Assembly (NCBI GenBank): GCA_036783645.1
Contig: DAIPWT010000019.1
Location: forward strand, 1 to 64,000
DNA from: UBA4732 sp002404095
GTDB lineage: Bacteria > Planctomycetota > Planctomycetia > Gemmatales > Gemmataceae
DNA length: 64,000 bases
Direction of reading: 5' to 3'
Position 1 is the stretch's first letter, and each line of letters opens with the position of its first letter. The notes below the pieces were generated by a model. That model saw only the letters and a program-made list of their open reading frames with translations, made no database searches and had not been told where the DNA came from. A program made the translations under genes and the position numbers. Positions 52,018 to 60,655 of the stretch are shown here, piece by piece.

Positions 52018-52305
52018 TCAAGGCAGAGGCAGTATCTCATGGACCAGCTTTTCGATAAACAATCGCTCTGGCGCGGTCGCGTCATCCACCCAGAACTCCA
52101 GCCGATGCCACGAGCCGCTGTCGGCGAAGCCGAGTCGAAACAAGAAGTAGGATTCAGGCTCGTCGGGGGCGCGCGACCTACGCAATCGTTCGGCCTGCGC
52201 GGGTAACGAATGGTGAAGAGCGACTAGAACCATTACCAAACCCTGCGCGATAAACCGCAAGCGCCGATTGTGGCGCTCATGTGTGGCGGAACGACGGTAT
52301 TCCAT
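52018..52305 (-). CDS. Small hypothetical protein
   Basis: The protein has 95 residues from the ATG at 52305. A hydrophobic stretch near the N-terminus (FIAQGLVMVLVALHHSLPAQ) could be a signal or membrane segment. The rest, ESYFLFRLGFADSGSWHRLE followed by WVDDATAPERLFIEKLVHEI, looks like a folded domain. A frame starting at 52377 would overlap the upstream gene. I do not recognise the family. It follows the helical protein gene at 52316 on the same strand by ten bases. Confidence 0.4.
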   Translation of the reverse strand: MEYRRSATHERHNRRLRFIAQGLVMVLVALHHSLPAQAERLRRSRAPDEPESYFLFRLGFADSGSWHRLEFWVDDATAPERLFIEKLVHEILPLP

Positions 52306-52315
52306 TCCATTGAAG

Positions 52316-52912
52316 TTATTCCTTAACGAGCGGCCCGCCCTGTAGCACTCGGTTGAGAACGTCTTCCACATATTCATATTCCCCTCTCTCGAATTCCGCT
52401 CGCCGTTCCTCAGCGGATTGGCGCGGTTCGTCCCACGCCGGTGCTGGAAACGGAGAAATCAACCACTCGCAAAGGGCGACCACCGCCTCCCTCAACTGAA
52501 TAAGCGCCTGGATCGACTCGTCCAGCGGCTTGAGGTCAAAGGCATCGAGCGATGTTTCTGAGGCTTTCAACGCCCGATCTCGGACGCGGCCGGCAAGTTG
52601 TAGTTGGTGGTCCACGATCCCCAGGAATTCGGTGTAAAACTCATGGATGTCCTCAATGGGCCGCGCCGTCCATCGCCGCTGTCCCCTATCGAACGCCGCC
52701 TTGAGGCGGCCGGACGAGCGCACGCAATCCTCAATTAACCATTGTTCCTCTTGGGAAAGGGCATCCGAATCTTCGATGGTCGGACCCAAGCAATCCAGCG
52801 CGCGGCTCAACCCCTCGGTTTGCGCCTTTCGGGAGAGGATAACAGCGTTTCGCGAATGGCACAGCGCCTCGTTTTGCGCCTTGAGGGAGAGGATAAGAAT
52901 GTTCTCAGTCAT
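52316..52912 (-). CDS. Helical hypothetical protein with internal duplication
   Basis: The protein has 198 residues from the ATG at 52912. The first 40 residues contain an internal repeat: ILSLKAQNEALCHSRN and ILSRKAQTEGLSRALD. At DNA level, CCTCGNTTTGCGCCTTNNGG and GGGAGAGGATAA recur twice in 52810-52900. The remainder is long helices with charged residues (HEFYTEFLGIVDHQLQLAGR; LDESIQALIQLREAVVALCE), reminiscent of a four-helix bundle. No known domain was recognised. It lies 50 bases after pyrD on the same strand and may be co-transcribed. Confidence 0.5.
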   Translation of the reverse strand: MTENILILSLKAQNEALCHSRNAVILSRKAQTEGLSRALDCLGPTIEDSDALSQEEQWLIEDCVRSSGRLKAAFDRGQRRWTARPIEDIHEFYTEFLGIVDHQLQLAGRVRDRALKASETSLDAFDLKPLDESIQALIQLREAVVALCEWLISPFPAPAWDEPRQSAEERRAEFERGEYEYVEDVLNRVLQGGPLVKE

Positions 52913-52962
52913 TATATCAACCTCTATCTTTACTTCCTGGCGATCCTGAACAACATCAAGTC

Positions 52963-53895
52963 CTATTTTAAGCGTTCCCCGGCCTGGACGCAATTCAAAG
53001 TGCCCACAACCTCGCCCACGCTCGCGGCCCCGAGTTGGGTCAACGCCGCTGGCAACTCCTCGACCACGCGAACCGACGCCGTGGGATCGTAGAAGTTGAC
53101 CGTGCCCAGCTGCACCGCGCTCGCCCCTGCAACCAGAAATTCCATCACGTCATCAAGCGTCGCGATGCCGCCGCCGCCGATAATTGGGATGTTGACACTC
53201 CGCGCTGTCCGCCATACCAACCGCAGCGCCAACGGCTTGATCGCCGGCCCACTCAGGCCGCCGGTCACATTTCCAAGGATCGGCCGGCGCCGCCTCCAGT
53301 CCACCGCCATGCCTACGAAGGTATTCACCAGCGATACGGCGTCGGCGCCGCCATCGGCCGCTGCCTGGGCGATGGGCACAATGTCCGTGACGTTCGGCGT
53401 GAGCTTGGCGATCAGCGGCAGGGGACAAACCGCGCGCACCCGTTGCACCACGCGCCGCGTTGTCTCCGGGTCCACGGCGAAATCGACGCCGCCGGATACG
53501 TTCGGACACGATAGGTTCAGCTCCAGCGCCGCCAGACCCGGTTCGCGCCCAATCATCTCCGCCATGTCCACGAATTCCTGCTCATTTTTGCCGGCGATGT
53601 TGGCGATGATGGCCGTCGGCAGCGTGCGCAGATACGGCAGGTGATGGCTGATGAAGTGTTCGATGCCGTCGTTGTCGAGGCCGATGGCGTTGAGCATTCC
53701 CGACGGCGTTTCGACGGTGCGCGGCGGCGGATTGCCGGCGCGCGGCTGGCGCGTCACCGTCTTGGGAATGACGCCGCCAAGCCGGGCGAAATCGACCACG
53801 CCGGCCATCTCCCGCGCGTAGCCGAACGTGCCCGATGCGACGAGAACGGGATTGCGAAGCTGCAATCGGCCGAGGGCGACGGATAGGTCAGGCAT
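52963..53895 (-). CDS. pyrD: Dihydroorotate dehydrogenase, class 1B catalytic subunit
   Basis: The protein has 310 residues from the ATG at 53895. Class 1 motifs are clear: LRNPVLVASGTFGYAREMAG, GVIPKTVTRQPRAGNPPPRT, ELNLSCPNVSGG with the active-site cysteine, IAKLTPNVTDIVPIAQAA, and IPIIGGGGIATLDDVMEFLV for FMN phosphate binding. It oxidises dihydroorotate to orotate in pyrimidine synthesis. Class 1B enzymes need the PyrK electron-transfer subunit; no pyrK is seen here. The active-site cysteine, rather than serine, excludes the membrane-bound class 2. Confidence 0.93.
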   Translation of the reverse strand: MPDLSVALGRLQLRNPVLVASGTFGYAREMAGVVDFARLGGVIPKTVTRQPRAGNPPPRTVETPSGMLNAIGLDNDGIEHFISHHLPYLRTLPTAIIANIAGKNEQEFVDMAEMIGREPGLAALELNLSCPNVSGGVDFAVDPETTRRVVQRVRAVCPLPLIAKLTPNVTDIVPIAQAAADGGADAVSLVNTFVGMAVDWRRRRPILGNVTGGLSGPAIKPLALRLVWRTARSVNIPIIGGGGIATLDDVMEFLVAGASAVQLGTVNFYDPTASVRVVEELPAALTQLGAASVGEVVGTLNCVQAGERLK

Positions 53896-54091
53896 CGTGG
53901 TTTGGCCTCGTAACGCGGATCGCGCGACGGCGAACGATAGGGAAGAAGGAGCTTCTGTAGAGACATTGTACAAGCCGTTTGATTAGGCGGTTTGGTATTG
54001 CCCGCTTGAACGGACCGGATATGTTGCCGCATCCCGTGGGGAAGGCTTTCGATGGCCTTCCCCTCCGCACCGAAAATCCCGGGAGGCGTCT

Positions 54092-55612
54092 ATGTCGATT
54101 CGTTTGCTGTTTGTCGGTTGGCTGGGTCTATCGCTGTTCGCCGCGCCGAAGGCGCCGGCCGGCGAAAACGATTCCTGTCCGGCGCAAAAGTGCGACCGTG
54201 AAAAGGACGGGACCTATCCCCAGAAGAAGACCGAAAAAGAGCGCGAGATCGAGAGCAAGCTCCACACCAAGGTGACGCTGAACTTCACCGACGCGCCGCT
54301 CAGGCAGGTCATGGACGACTTGCGCGCCTCGTACGGGGTCAACATCTACGTCGATCAGCTGGCGCTGGACCAGGAAGGCGTCAGCATGGAACGCCCGGTA
54401 TCCGTCAAACTGGAGGGCGTTTCGCTCAAATCGGCGCTGAACCTGATCCTGAAACAGGTCCATCTGACCTACATCATCAAGGACGAAGTGCTTCAGATCA
54501 CCTCGGAGTCGGCGGCGCGCGGCAGGATGGAGCGCGTCACCTATCAGGTCGCCGATCTGGTCGTTCCGATTCCGAACTCGTCCGGCCCGCCGGCCCGGCA
54601 GACCGGCGCCAATCCGTACCCGACGGCCTATCCGCCCACGCAGACGTGCGAGGGGCAGCTCATCAAGCTCATCACGACAACGGTCGAGCCGCGCAGCTGG
54701 AGCGAGCTGGGCGGCGCCGGGACCATCTACTATCACCCGCTGACGAAGAGCCTTGTCATTAATCAGACGCCGGACGTCCAAGACCAGATCCTGGATGTGC
54801 TGAATTCGCTGCGGCGGCTGCAGAAGCAGGAAGTGGTCCTAGAAGTGAGTTTTCTCTCGGTGGACGAGACAGTCGCGGATCGTTTAATCGCGGAATTCAA
54901 AGGCAAGGAGGAAGTCAAGCTTGTCGCCGCCTCCGATACGCCACTGCGGATGTCGTTCCTCAACGACGCCGAGCGGTCCCGCCTGCTGGAAGTCGTCCAA
55001 CGGGATCGCCGTGCCAACATCATGCAGACGCCCAACGTGACGACGTTCAGCGGCCAGTCCTCGACCAACGAGGTTATTGAGCAAAAGTCGTTCGTTACGA
55101 GCGTGGATATTCGCACCTCCTCGGACGGCAACCCAATCTTCCAGCCCGTCGTTGAGGAGATTCCCGTCGGAATGCGCATGACGGCGCGGCCAGTCATCTC
55201 AGCCGACCGGCGTACAATAAACGTGCGCCTGAGCATTAACCTGAGCAAGCTGGATGATCCTGAGTGCGATTTAAGTGCAATCGAGTTGCACCCCGCGCTG
55301 GCCGGCGAAGGCGGCGAGCCGTCACCGACATTTACCCAACTGCTCCAGCATCCCCGCATCTCCAGGTTTGGCCTGGACGGCGCCTTCACGATCCCCGACG
55401 GCGGTACGGCTCTGATCAGCGGTTGGAAGCGCGAACACGGAGTCCGAACGGAAACCGGCTTGCCGATGTTAACCGACATTCCGTATCTCGGCGAATTCTT
55501 CAAAGATGTCCGCTATACCCGCGAAAAAGAATGCGTACTCATGCTGGTGACGCCGCGCGCCTTCGTGGTGGAAGAGAAGGAGGTGAAGTGCGGCGGCTTG
55601 GACGGGGAGTAG
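54092..55612 (+). CDS. Secretin-like (GspD/PilQ type) protein with STN domain
   Basis: The protein has 506 residues; GGGAGG lies six bases before the ATG. After a signal peptide (MSIRLLFVGWLGLSLFAAP) an STN-like domain occurs at about 65-145 (VTLNFTDAPLRQVMDDLRAS, YGVNIYVDQ). The C-terminal half is the secretin core: NIMQTPNVTTFSGQSSTNEV, GMRMTARPVISADRRTINVR, FTIPDGGTALISGWKREHG, then LTDIPYLGEFF and MLVTPRAFV. It should form an outer-membrane ring in a type II secretion or pilus-like machine. No other secretion genes lie beside it, so it is an isolated secretin, as often in planctomycetes. Confidence 0.85.
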   Translation: MSIRLLFVGWLGLSLFAAPKAPAGENDSCPAQKCDREKDGTYPQKKTEKEREIESKLHTKVTLNFTDAPLRQVMDDLRASYGVNIYVDQLALDQEGVSMERPVSVKLEGVSLKSALNLILKQVHLTYIIKDEVLQITSESAARGRMERVTYQVADLVVPIPNSSGPPARQTGANPYPTAYPPTQTCEGQLIKLITTTVEPRSWSELGGAGTIYYHPLTKSLVINQTPDVQDQILDVLNSLRRLQKQEVVLEVSFLSVDETVADRLIAEFKGKEEVKLVAASDTPLRMSFLNDAERSRLLEVVQRDRRANIMQTPNVTTFSGQSSTNEVIEQKSFVTSVDIRTSSDGNPIFQPVVEEIPVGMRMTARPVISADRRTINVRLSINLSKLDDPECDLSAIELHPALAGEGGEPSPTFTQLLQHPRISRFGLDGAFTIPDGGTALISGWKREHGVRTETGLPMLTDIPYLGEFFKDVRYTREKECVLMLVTPRAFVVEEKEVKCGGLDGE

Positions 55613-55628
55613 CCAGGAGTGAACGCCT

Positions 55629-55658
55629 CTCGTTCCCGAACAGGAGTTCGGGAACGAG
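55629..55658 (+). terminator. 13-bp hairpin after the secretin-like gene
   Basis: CTCGTTCCCGAAC and GTTCGGGAACGAG pair perfectly around AGGA, 16 bases after the stop. There is no T-run; it may also be a mobile palindrome of the kind scattered through this window. Confidence 0.6.
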
Positions 55659-55739
55659 CGGGGACGCCCCCGCAACTGGCGCCGGCAGTCCGCCTACAAT
55701 AGCGCGGCCACGCATACAACCACCATTGAGGACCAACCA

Positions 55740-56732
55740 ATGCTCGCTTCGCTCCTACTCGCCGCCGCGCTCGCGCCGTCGGCCGACGCCCGGCCCGACA
55801 TCGCCGCCGCCAACAAGATCCTGGGCCGCGGCATGAACCTGGGCAACGCCCTTGACGCCCCGACCGAGGGCGCCTGGGGCATGAAGATCGAACCCGAATA
55901 CCTCAAGGCGATCAAGGCGGCCGGCTTCGACTCCGTGCGCGTGCCGGTCAAGTGGTCCGCCCATGCCGCCGCCGACGCCCCCTACGCCATCGACCCCGAC
56001 TTCTTCCGCCGCATCGACGAGGTGCTAGACCTGGCCGAAGCGAATCGTCTCAATGTGGTACTCGACCTCCACCATTATGACGGTATGGACGAAGCCCCCG
56101 ACAAGAATCTGCCGCGGCTCGTCGGCCTCTGGAAGCAGATCGCCAGCCGCTATCGGGGCCGGCCGGCGTCGGTCTTCTTCGAGCTGGACAACGAGCCGCA
56201 CAACAAGCTGACCGAGGCGAAGTGGAACGAGGTCATCCCGCCGGTGCTGGCCGAAGTGCGCAAGACCAACCCGACGCGGCCGGTTATCGTCGGCCCCGCC
56301 ATGTGGAACGGCATCGGGTCGCTACGGAAACTGAAACTGCCCGACGATCCCAACCTTATCGTCACGGTCCACTATTACAGCCCGTTCGAGTTCACGCACC
56401 AGGGCGCCGAGTTCGCTCCGCCGAAAGTACGCGACCGCACCGGCCTGACCTGGGTTGGAAACGACGCGCAGACGGCGGCGCTCCGGACGGACTTCGACGC
56501 CGCGGCCCAATGGGCGAAGGAAAACAATCGACCGGTCTACCTCGGCGAGTTCGGCTCTTATTCCAAGGCGGACATGGACAGCCGGGGCCGGTGGACGCGG
56601 GCGGTAGTGCATGAGGCGGAGGCGCGGGGCTTCAGCTGGGCCTACTGGGAGTTCGGCGCCGGCTTCGGCGCTTATGACCGCGACAAGAAACAGTGGCGCC
56701 AACCGCTGCTGGACGCGCTGATGCAAAAATGA
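55740..56732 (+). CDS. Secreted GH5-family glycoside hydrolase (endoglucanase-like)
   Basis: The protein has 330 residues with GAGG before the ATG. A short signal peptide (MLASLLLAAALAPSADA) precedes LGRGMNLGNALDAPTEGAWG, typical of GH5 cellulases. The acid/base glutamate lies in SVFFELDNEPHNKLTEAKWN, the nucleophile in PVYLGEFGSYSKADMDSRGR; IVTVHYYSPFEFTHQGAEF is the histidine/tyrosine region. It probably hydrolyses beta-1,4-linked glucan or mannan outside the cell. A palindrome follows nine bases after the stop, as at the sulfatase gene. Confidence 0.92.
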   Translation: MLASLLLAAALAPSADARPDIAAANKILGRGMNLGNALDAPTEGAWGMKIEPEYLKAIKAAGFDSVRVPVKWSAHAAADAPYAIDPDFFRRIDEVLDLAEANRLNVVLDLHHYDGMDEAPDKNLPRLVGLWKQIASRYRGRPASVFFELDNEPHNKLTEAKWNEVIPPVLAEVRKTNPTRPVIVGPAMWNGIGSLRKLKLPDDPNLIVTVHYYSPFEFTHQGAEFAPPKVRDRTGLTWVGNDAQTAALRTDFDAAAQWAKENNRPVYLGEFGSYSKADMDSRGRWTRAVVHEAEARGFSWAYWEFGAGFGAYDRDKKQWRQPLLDALMQK

Positions 56733-56741
56733 ACTTCCAGC

Positions 56742-56803
56742 CTACAAGCCTGAAGCGCAAGCGAAGGATTTCGTCAAAACCTTCGCTTGCGCTTCAGGCT
56801 TGT
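56742..56803. repeat. Palindromic element, CTACAAGCCTGAAGCGCAAG family
   Basis: The arms at 56742-56767 and 56780-56803 pair as in the element at 37627-37690; only the loop and the last two bases differ. It lies between the convergent GH5 and tricorn-type genes. Confidence 0.9.
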
Positions 56804-56818
56804 GGGCCAAAAAGCTTA

Positions 56819-59800
56819 TTACCTCTTCGGATACGGCGGCCGCGGCGGGATGTCTTTCTCCTGCGTCTTGAGTTCCTCCTTTAAGACGGCAATCGCCTTA
56901 TCGAGTTGCTGGTCATCGCCCGCCCACTCCGTCGCCGGGTCGTTATCTACCACAATGTCGGGATCGACGCCGTGGCCTTCGATGATCCACTTCTTGCCGT
57001 CCACATCGTAGCGCGAAAACTCCGGCTTGCGCAGATCGCCGCCGTCCACTATCGGCAGTGAGCCGCGAATGCCGACCACGCCGCCCCAACTTCGCCTGCC
57101 GATCAATTTGCCCAGGTGATGCGCGCGGAAGCGGTAAGGGAAAATGTCGCCGTCGGACGCCGAGAACTCGTTCATCAGGCAGACCTTCGGCCCCCAGATC
57201 ATGGCCGGCGGGCTGGTCTGCGGGATGCCGTTGCGCGCGATGGTAATCATGTCGATCTGCCGGGCCAGGCGCTCGATCAGCATCGGTGAGACGTTGCCGC
57301 CGCCGTTGCCGCGCACGTCGAGGATCAGCGCTTTCTTACGCACTTGCGGATAGAAGTGCTTGGCGAACTCGTCCAGGCCGGTTGACAGCATTTCGGGAAC
57401 GTGAATGTAGCCCACCTTGCCGCCCGTGGCGTCGCTCACCTTCTTGGTATTGCCCTCAACCCAATCGTGATAATAGAGGTCCGCTTCGGTGGCGACCGGC
57501 ACAACCACTGTCTCATGCGCCCCCTGCTCCTTCGGCTCCACGTTGACCTTGAGCGTCACCTGCTTGCCGGCCGTGTCAATTAGCGCTTGGTAGATATTGG
57601 GCATCTCATCAGTCGGTTTACCGTTCACCGCGAGGATATAGTCGCCCTCCTTGGCGTCCACGCCGATGTCGGTCAGCGGCGAACGTAGCTTCGCATCGCC
57701 GCCCTCGCCATGTAGCACTTTGACGATCTTATAAAACCCTGTGGCGGGGTCGCGCTTCAACTCCGCCCCGAGCAGGCCCATCGGAATCCGCGCGGGATGC
57801 GGATAGTCGCCGCCGCCGACGTAGCAGTGGCCGCAATTCAACTCGCCGATCATCTCGCCGATGATGTAGGTCAGATCCTCGCGGTTGTTGACGTATTTCA
57901 CCAGCGGCGCGTATTTCGCCCCTACCGCCTTCCAGTCCACGCCGTGCATGTCGGGGTCGTAGAAGAAATCGCGTTCCTGCCGCCAGCATTCGTTAAAAAT
58001 CTGTTGCCCCTCCATACGTCGGTCGAGCTTCATCTCCATTGCGGACAGATTAAGCGGTTCATTGACCGTCACGGCGCCCTTCGGCAGATCGATAATGCCG
58101 TACTTATGGTCTTGCAACACGATCATCTTCTTGCCGTCGGCGGAAATCTGGAAGCCGTCCACAGAGCCGAGAGCGGTCTCCTTACGCGCCGCCAAATCGT
58201 ACATCTGGAAGGCCGGCTTCGAGTCCTTCGTGCCTTGCCGGATGTAGTACACCGTTGCGCCGACGGAGGCGAGACTGCGGTATTCTCCCGGCGCGACCGG
58301 GATTTCCACGATGCGCTCGGCCAGTCCTTCGGGATCGACCTTGTTCACTGCGTCCTTCGTCTCGGCGGGTTTGGCTTCGCCGACTTCATCGTCCTTCGGC
58401 TTGAACGGCGACGGTGTGCCGCGGGCCAGCGTCACAAGGTAAATGCGGGCCATGTCCTTGTAGGTAAAGTCAAATTCCGTATCGCCGTAGGTGGGATTAA
58501 AGTCTCGATTCGAGATAAAAAATAGGTACTTACCGTCGCCGCTGAAAGCGGGGCCGTAGGAGCCGTACCAGGGATCGGTGACGGCGTAGGTCTTATTCTG
58601 GTCGAGAGAGAAGAGGTAAACGCGCGCCATGCCGTCGGCCTCTTCCTGGGAATACGCGATCCATTTGCCGTCGGGCGACCAGACGGCGTCGCGGATTTCC
58701 CAGGCTTTCGCCTCGGCGGCCAACAGGACCGCCTTCGTTTCCACGTTGACGTACTGGAGCCGCAGTTTTTTGTCGCCCCACAGGATCTTCTTTGAATCGG
58801 ACGACCAGGAGATATCATATTTATAAGTATCGCCATTATCGGTCAATCGACGAGCCGGCCCTTTGCCGTCGCTCGGAACGACGTAGACTTCGTCCTCGCT
58901 GCTGAGGTCGGAAATGTAGGCGATCGACTTGCCGTCGGGCGACCAGACCGCGTTGCGTTCGTGGACGCCGGAGGTGTTGGTCAGGTTGCGCGTCGGGCCG
59001 GATTGGGCCGGCACGGTGAACACCTCGCCGCGCGCACCGAAGACGGCGCGCTTGCCGTCCGGCGAAACTCCATACTCCGTGACGTTCTTATCGACGTGAA
59101 CGATTCCTGGTCGCGATCCCACCTGGTCTTCAGAGATGCGCACCGGCACCCCCGCGGTTTTTTCCGTAGCCAGGTCGTAGCGGTAGAGCCAGCCGCCGTT
59201 TTCAAAGACGATGGCATTGTCGCCAAGCGACGGAAACTTCACGTCGAAGTCGGTGAACTGCGTGAGCTGCTTGGCCGTCTTGTCGCCGGCGGCCTGGACG
59301 TAAAGGTTCATCCGCTTGTGAGCGTCACGGTCGGAGAGGAAGTAAATCTTGTCGCCGCTCCACATGGGAATGATGTTCTGAGGATGCACGTCGGCCGGTT
59401 CGTCCGGGTCGGAAACGTCGCGCGATCCGGCGGTGAAATCTTCGGTCTTTTTCGTCTCAAAATCGTAGATCCACACGTCGTCGGCCATACCGCCGCGATA
59501 GCGCTTCCAGGTGCGAAACTCGCGGAAGACGCGGTTGTAGGCCAACTTTTTCCCGTCGGGCGAATAGGAGCAGAAGCCGCCGCGCGGCAACGGCAACTCT
59601 TCCGGCATCCCGCCATCGAGGGAAACCGTATAAAGTTGACCGATAAAGTCGTTGAACGAGCGCATGCGCGAGCGGAAGAGGATGCGCTTGCCGTCGGGCG
59701 ACCAGCCCATGACGATGTTGTTCGGCCCCATGCGGTCGCCAACGTCGTCGCGGTTGAGCGTGGCGGTGTAGGTGAGGCGGCGCGGCGACCCGCCCTCGGC

Positions 59801-60091
59801 CGGCATGACGTAGACCTCGGTATTGCCGTCGTATTGGCCGGTGAAGGCGATCTGTTTACCGTCCGACGAGAAGCGGGCGAACATCTCGAAGCCGTCGTGG
59901 CTGGTAAGGCGGCGGGCGGTGCCGCCGGTTGCCGGTACGGTATAGAGATCGCCGGCGTAAGTGAAGACGATTTGGTCGCCGTGGATGGCGGGGAAGCGCA
60001 GCAGCCGCGCCGTGCCCGCGGCATCCGGTTCGGCGGCGGCAATGCCGCCGATCAGGCTGAAACCAGCCGCGAGACTAGCCCAGAAACGCAT
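56819..60091 (-). CDS. Secreted tricorn-type S41 protease
   Basis: The protein has 1090 residues from the ATG at 60091, with GGAGG six bases upstream; an ATG four codons earlier is the other choice. A signal peptide (MRFWASLAAGFSLIGGIAAA) precedes two TolB/tricorn beta-propeller regions (repeats such as FSSDGKQIAFTGQYDGNTEV and VWSPDGKSIAYISDLSSEDE). A PDZ domain lies near 770-850, and the S41 core has LILDVRGNGGGNVSPMLIER, with the nucleophilic serine in NEFSASDGDIFPYRF. It probably cleaves peptides in the periplasm or outside. Archaeal tricorn is cytosolic, so the exported form is the planctomycete variant. Confidence 0.93.
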   Translation of the reverse strand: MRFWASLAAGFSLIGGIAAAEPDAAGTARLLRFPAIHGDQIVFTYAGDLYTVPATGGTARRLTSHDGFEMFARFSSDGKQIAFTGQYDGNTEVYVMPAEGGSPRRLTYTATLNRDDVGDRMGPNNIVMGWSPDGKRILFRSRMRSFNDFIGQLYTVSLDGGMPEELPLPRGGFCSYSPDGKKLAYNRVFREFRTWKRYRGGMADDVWIYDFETKKTEDFTAGSRDVSDPDEPADVHPQNIIPMWSGDKIYFLSDRDAHKRMNLYVQAAGDKTAKQLTQFTDFDVKFPSLGDNAIVFENGGWLYRYDLATEKTAGVPVRISEDQVGSRPGIVHVDKNVTEYGVSPDGKRAVFGARGEVFTVPAQSGPTRNLTNTSGVHERNAVWSPDGKSIAYISDLSSEDEVYVVPSDGKGPARRLTDNGDTYKYDISWSSDSKKILWGDKKLRLQYVNVETKAVLLAAEAKAWEIRDAVWSPDGKWIAYSQEEADGMARVYLFSLDQNKTYAVTDPWYGSYGPAFSGDGKYLFFISNRDFNPTYGDTEFDFTYKDMARIYLVTLARGTPSPFKPKDDEVGEAKPAETKDAVNKVDPEGLAERIVEIPVAPGEYRSLASVGATVYYIRQGTKDSKPAFQMYDLAARKETALGSVDGFQISADGKKMIVLQDHKYGIIDLPKGAVTVNEPLNLSAMEMKLDRRMEGQQIFNECWRQERDFFYDPDMHGVDWKAVGAKYAPLVKYVNNREDLTYIIGEMIGELNCGHCYVGGGDYPHPARIPMGLLGAELKRDPATGFYKIVKVLHGEGGDAKLRSPLTDIGVDAKEGDYILAVNGKPTDEMPNIYQALIDTAGKQVTLKVNVEPKEQGAHETVVVPVATEADLYYHDWVEGNTKKVSDATGGKVGYIHVPEMLSTGLDEFAKHFYPQVRKKALILDVRGNGGGNVSPMLIERLARQIDMITIARNGIPQTSPPAMIWGPKVCLMNEFSASDGDIFPYRFRAHHLGKLIGRRSWGGVVGIRGSLPIVDGGDLRKPEFSRYDVDGKKWIIEGHGVDPDIVVDNDPATEWAGDDQQLDKAIAVLKEELKTQEKDIPPRPPYPKR

Positions 60092-60144
60092 GAGAGCCTC
60101 CATGAAAAAGGTTCAGCATGATCTTATTAAGTTCGGTCCCGAAT

Positions 60145-60233
60145 TAGGCGAACGGCCGGCGTGAGCCGGCTGGTACAGGATGCTGTCGCCGACAGAATGA
60201 CGCACCAGCCGGCTCACGCCGGCCGTTCGCCTA
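60145..60233. repeat. 30-bp palindromic element, TAGGCGAACGGCCGGCGTGA family
   Basis: The arms at 60145-60174 and 60204-60233 are perfect reverse complements. Unlike the others in this window it has no second copy here. It lies between queF and the tricorn-type gene, both read leftward. Confidence 0.9.
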
Positions 60234-60247
60234 TTTCCAGAGGATTT

Positions 60248-60655
60248 TCAGGGCGTTTTTGCATCATACAAACAGGACACGGTGGTGGTGATGCCGCCGC
60301 GCGGCGTAAACGCGCCGACCACGCGACATCGCGCGGGATGACATGCTGCGACGAAGTCGTCCAGAAGGCGGTTGACCACGGTTTCGTAAAAGGCGCCCTG
60401 AGTACGGTAGCGCTGTAAGTAGAGCTTGAGCGCCTTCAACTCGACGCAAAGAAGCCCGGGGGTGTAGGTGAAAGTAATGGTCCCGAAGTCCGGCTGGCCG
60501 GTCTTGGGGCAGAGCGATGTGAACTCGGGGCAGACAATTTCGATAGTGTAGTCGCGGCCGGGGTTGGGGTTGGCGAAGGTTTCCAATTGGTTGGCGGACG
60601 GTGCGTCGAGCAGGGACACGGACTTTTCCTCGGGAGTGGACAGGTGTTCCATCAA
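60248..60655 (-). CDS. queF: NADPH-dependent 7-cyano-7-deazaguanine reductase
   Basis: The protein has 135 residues, the short, single-domain (YkvM-type) QueF. ETFANPNPGRDYTIEIVCPE is followed by FTSLCPKTGQPDFGTITFTY, which holds the catalytic cysteine and the QPD region. VELKALKLYLQRYRTQGAFY with the conserved ELK and YR motifs and GAFTPRGGITTTV complete the T-fold. It reduces preQ0 to preQ1 for queuosine in tRNA. No other queuosine genes are in the window. Its start overlaps the divergent aldo/keto reductase start. Confidence 0.93.
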   Translation of the reverse strand: MMEHLSTPEEKSVSLLDAPSANQLETFANPNPGRDYTIEIVCPEFTSLCPKTGQPDFGTITFTYTPGLLCVELKALKLYLQRYRTQGAFYETVVNRLLDDFVAACHPARCRVVGAFTPRGGITTTVSCLYDAKTP

